Of a stretch of DNA of 64,000 nucleotides, positions 61,439-64,000 are shown piece after piece. Position numbers and translations under genes: made by a program. Under the pieces are notes generated by a model. It worked only from the letters and a program-made list of their open reading frames with translations, ran no database searches and was not told the DNA's origin. Position 1 is the stretch's first letter; the number at the start of each line of letters is the position of its first letter. The stretch comes from JAYFRL01 sp034925905 (GTDB taxonomy: Bacteria > Bacillota > Clostridia > Lachnospirales > Anaerotignaceae): positions 62,001 through 126,000 of the forward strand of contig JAYFRL010000003.1 in assembly GCA_034925905.1 (NCBI GenBank), in the 5' to 3' direction.

Positions 61439-62812
61439 ATGCTTAATAAGACTCCTGTTGAAAAAAACGGAAAGTATACTGTTTCCATATATGATATAGG
61501 CATAACCGGCGAAGGCATAGGCAAAACTGATGGGTTTACGGTTTTTGTGCCCCAAACTGTGCCTGGAGATGTTGTTGAAGTGTTGATTTTAAAAGTAAAG
61601 AAGTCGTTTGCATATGGCAAGCTTTTAAATGTAGTTTCGCCTTCTTCTTTTAGGCAGGAACCACAATGCAAATATTTTTATAAATGCGGAGGCTGCCAGC
61701 TTTTGCACATGGATTATGAGAAGCAGCTTTTGTTTAAAACCAAGAAGGTTTGCGATGCTTTAAGGGTAATCGGCGGTTTCGAAAATATTCCTGTTTTACC
61801 GGCAATAGCTTCACCAAGGATATTTAATTACAGGAATAAGGCTCAAATCCCTGTTGCATTCAAGGATAATAAGGTTAGCATGGGGTTTTATGCCAATAGG
61901 AGCCACAGAATAATAGATATCGATGAATGCGCCATCCAGAATGAGAATACAAAAATCGTACAGGCAAAAGTCAAAGAATATATACTTGAAAGCGGTGTTT
62001 CTTGTTATGACGAAGAAACAGGGAAGGGGCTTATAAGGCATATTCTTGTTAAATACGGTTTTAAAACAGGCGAGACAGGCGTATGCATTATTATAAACGG
62101 AGACACTGTTCCGAAGAAGGAATTGTTGCTTTCAAAACTTCTTGAAGTAGACGGAGTTTCAAGCATAACCAGCAATATAAATAAAAGCCGGACAAATGTG
62201 ATTTTAGGAGAGCAAACAAAGCTTTTATGGGGCAGGAGCTATATAGTTGACACCATAGGAGACCTTGAATTTGAAATTTCGCCGAATTCATTTTTTCAGG
62301 TTAACCCGTTTTCAACGGAGATAGTTTATTCCAAAGTTTTAGAATTTGCTTCTCTTTGCGGAAATGAAAACATACTTGATATTTACTGCGGAATAGGAAC
62401 AATTTCTTTGTTTTTGGCAAGGCGCGCAAAAAGGGTTTTTGGGGTTGAAATTGTACCCGAAGCAATTTCAGATGCCGTTAAAAACGCCAAAAGAAACAAT
62501 ATTGCAAATGCGGAGTTTATATGTGGCGATGCTACGGATGTGCTTTTAGATTTAAATGAAAAAGAGGGCTTTAAGCCAGATATAATTGTTGTGGATCCAC
62601 CGCGGAAAGGATGCGAACCTTCCGTCCTTCATACTATAATAAAATCTGAGGCGGAAAAGCTTATATATGTTTCCTGCGACCCGGGAACGCTTGCCAGGGA
62701 TTTGAAGCTTTTATGCGAAAACGGATATGAGCTTAAAACAGTTCAACCTGTGGACCAGTTTCCTCAGACGGTACACGTTGAGACGGTAGTATTGATGTCA
62801 AGGGTAAAATAG
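61439..62812 (+). CDS. rlmD: 23S rRNA (uracil-C5)-methyltransferase, RlmD/RumA family
   Basis: The 457-residue enzyme has a TRAM domain (residues 1-60), [4Fe-4S] cysteines (CKYFYKCGGCQL plus a distal Cys) and a SAM-dependent methyltransferase domain (NILDIYCGIGTISLFLAR, SCDPGTLARDL, VDPPRKGC with the catalytic Cys region). It methylates uridines in rRNA. Its 3' end (VHVETVVLMSRVK) is the conserved stretch used as an integration site by some mobile elements in Firmicutes; foreign-looking DNA follows. Confidence 0.93.
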   Translation: MLNKTPVEKNGKYTVSIYDIGITGEGIGKTDGFTVFVPQTVPGDVVEVLILKVKKSFAYGKLLNVVSPSSFRQEPQCKYFYKCGGCQLLHMDYEKQLLFKTKKVCDALRVIGGFENIPVLPAIASPRIFNYRNKAQIPVAFKDNKVSMGFYANRSHRIIDIDECAIQNENTKIVQAKVKEYILESGVSCYDEETGKGLIRHILVKYGFKTGETGVCIIINGDTVPKKELLLSKLLEVDGVSSITSNINKSRTNVILGEQTKLLWGRSYIVDTIGDLEFEISPNSFFQVNPFSTEIVYSKVLEFASLCGNENILDIYCGIGTISLFLARRAKRVFGVEIVPEAISDAVKNAKRNNIANAEFICGDATDVLLDLNEKEGFKPDIIVVDPPRKGCEPSVLHTIIKSEAEKLIYVSCDPGTLARDLKLLCENGYELKTVQPVDQFPQTVHVETVVLMSRVK

Positions 62813-63105
62813 CATGAAGTCCGGAAACCCTTATATATCAAGGTTTTCAGCACACATGGGTGTGAAGCCCATTGAGCGAAAAACATGAAAATATCGCTTC
62901 GAGGGAATAAGTCCATAAGAGCGGTTTTTGATAGTCAAGTGGTCAGGTTAGATGTCATAGCTCGGTGAGTGGTCGGGTTAGATGTCGAGGGTCGCGAGTG
63001 GTCAGGTTAGATGTTTTTTTGGAAGTTTTTTGGGTTGTGTGGTCGGATTGGATGTGGGCATTAACAAGCTATTTTAAAAAGATCGCTTTAATGAGGTGAG
63101 CATAC
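62813..63105. other. Post-rlmD region with direct repeats
   Basis: No gene seen. An imperfect inverted repeat AAACCCTTATATATCAAGGTTTT is near 62825-62850, then four direct repeats (62939-63055). The composition differs from that before rlmD. Confidence 0.5.
62939..63055 (+). repeat. Four spaced 17-bp direct repeats
   Basis: Copies of GTGGTC(A/G)G(G/A)TT(A/G)GATGT start at 62939, 62969, 62998 and 63039. Gaps between copies are 13, 12 and 24 bp. Copies 1 and 3 are identical; copy 4 is most diverged. Confidence 0.85.
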
Positions 63106-63936
63106 ATGAATGAAATTAAAACAGTATTAGATGAAGTTGTATCAGCATTGGCAGATGTGTCAGGCATCCAAGCAGTTGTGCTTGGCGGTTCCCGCGCAAG
63201 GGGCACGCATTCATCTGAATCGGATATTGATATCGGTATTTATTACAATACGGAGACACTAGACCTTGTGTCCTTGAACAAGGCGGCGAAACTTGTGGAT
63301 GATGAGCACAGGGATAATTTGATTGTTTCTCCCGGTGAATGGGGTCAATGGGTTAATGGCGGTGGCTGGCTTATTATTGATGGATACCATGTTGATTTTA
63401 TTCTAAGGGATATAGATCGTGTGGAAAATGTAATTTCAGAATGTCAGGAAGGGATTATTTCCGCACATTATCAAACAGGACATCCCCATGCCTACATGAA
63501 TGTGATGTATATGGGAGAATTAGCAGTATGTAAGGTATTGTGGGATAAACAGGGTACTATTTCAGCTTTGAAGCAAGTCGCGGAAAAATACCCGCCGAAA
63601 TTGAAAAGAGCTATTATTGGTTTCTTTACGTTTGAAGCAGAGTTTTCTTTAATGTTCGCGGAAAACAATGCCAGGAAAAACGATGTTTATTATGTTACTG
63701 CTCATATTGTACGGGCGATTTCAGCGCTGAACCAGGTGTTATTTGCAGTAAATGAAGAGTACTGCCTGAACGAAAAAAAGGCAGTCGGCATGATAGAGCA
63801 TTTTAACATTCACCCGCTTGGATACAAAGATAAAATAAATTCAATTTTTGCGGCAGCCGGAACAGATGGAGCAAATGCCTGTGTGCAGCTAAAGCAATTG
63901 ATTAACGAAGCGAAAGGTATTTTTCTGAATGACTGA
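63106..63936 (+). CDS. Nucleotidyltransferase-domain protein (aminoglycoside-type)
   Basis: This 276-residue protein has a minimal nucleotidyltransferase motif, GGSRARGTHSSESDIDIGIYY (residues about 28-48, GGS followed by DID metal ligands), and an all-helical C-terminal part (about 155-270) as in MNT- or aminoglycoside-adenylyltransferase-like proteins. GAGGTG precedes ATG 63106. It lies after the direct repeats. Substrate not known; aminoglycoside modification is one possibility only. Confidence 0.8.
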   Translation: MNEIKTVLDEVVSALADVSGIQAVVLGGSRARGTHSSESDIDIGIYYNTETLDLVSLNKAAKLVDDEHRDNLIVSPGEWGQWVNGGGWLIIDGYHVDFILRDIDRVENVISECQEGIISAHYQTGHPHAYMNVMYMGELAVCKVLWDKQGTISALKQVAEKYPPKLKRAIIGFFTFEAEFSLMFAENNARKNDVYYVTAHIVRAISALNQVLFAVNEEYCLNEKKAVGMIEHFNIHPLGYKDKINSIFAAAGTDGANACVQLKQLINEAKGIFLND

Positions 63937-63983
63937 TGAACATATCCGGTGAAAGATTCTAACTACACAAAGAAGGTGAGAAT

Positions 63984-64000
63984 ATGAACAACATTTATGA
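63984..64000 (+). CDS. Start of a further gene, cut by the window edge
   Basis: AGAAGGTGAG lies 6 nt before ATG 63984, beginning MNNIY and running off the window. Only five codons are visible, so the product cannot be named. Confidence 0.5.

Noticed and set aside
62939..63055. Short repeats as a CRISPR remnant
   Set aside because: Repeat length 17 bp and gaps of 12-24 bp do not fit; no cas genes seen.

Overview
The window looks like chromosome of a low-GC, anaerobic Gram-positive bacterium of the class Clostridia. Pointers are strong AGGAGG-type ribosome sites with frequent TTG/GTG starts, a T-box leader before tyrS, SLH-domain surface proteins, MurA and a D,D-carboxypeptidase, ScpA/ScpB, several ferredoxin-type proteins, a PflA-like radical SAM enzyme, and rho-independent terminators at most gene ends. 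The exact lineage cannot be fixed from sequence reading alone.

Layout. 1-8.6 kb: 3' part of sbcC; a GntR/RCK_C regulator of the BusR type followed by a three-gene glycine-betaine/proline ABC transporter (osmotic stress); a hotdog thioesterase; a tiny DUF6132 membrane protein that seems to start at a non-standard codon; and a DNRLRE-domain protein with a decayed tail. 8.7-11.5 kb: an ArsR-controlled module (YraQ/ArsP-like permease, ferredoxin-DUF2703 fusion, small CXXC thioredoxin-like protein) with the same 8-4-8 inverted repeat in front of both arsR and the permease gene. 11.6-13.8 kb: a TetR regulator and MATE exporter behind a 32-bp perfect palindrome.

14-30.5 kb is an accessory surface-and-signalling region that reads more GC-rich than the flanks. 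It holds two large paralogous SLH proteins (SLH-A and SLH-B), a smaller SLH protein (SLH-C), an ECF sigma/anti-sigma pair, a LytS-type histidine kinase with a BTAD response regulator, a pseudo-receiver gene that lacks the phosphorylated Asp, MerR and AraC regulators and a zinc-ribbon gene. SLH-A and SLH-B are each translationally coupled to a small cytoplasmic protein gene (zinc ribbon and pseudo-receiver). SLH-B is broken by an in-frame TAG at the first Trp of the WW motif of its DUF6273 domain, and carries five 219-bp tandem repeats that grew as an A-B dimer. A hairpin family occurs three times here and was not noticed elsewhere. The region ends at a tRNA-Leu gene.

31-62.8 kb is mostly housekeeping: tRNA-Leu and tRNA-Pro, an EF-G paralogue, a thioredoxin-reductase-like flavoprotein and ferredoxin-nitroreductase, a folate operon (folE, folP, fused folB-folK, glycerate kinase), transaldolase and transketolase, an isocitrate-lyase-superfamily enzyme, thpR, a diguanylate cyclase, a DacF-type carboxypeptidase, an M50-like gene with scpA, scpB and an XRE-S24 regulator, murA, a radical SAM enzyme, a PHP phosphatase, a DUF4397 protein, a LolD/MacB-like ABC system with a large secreted component, T-box-tyrS, a ferredoxin, yhaM and rlmD. 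After rlmD the sequence changes character: four 17-bp direct repeats and a nucleotidyltransferase suggest the edge of an integrated or remnant element.

The best leads for something new are the ArsR/permease/ferredoxin-DUF2703 module, and the SLH-A/SLH-B region with its pseudo-receiver, precise nonsense interruption and dimeric repeat expansion.
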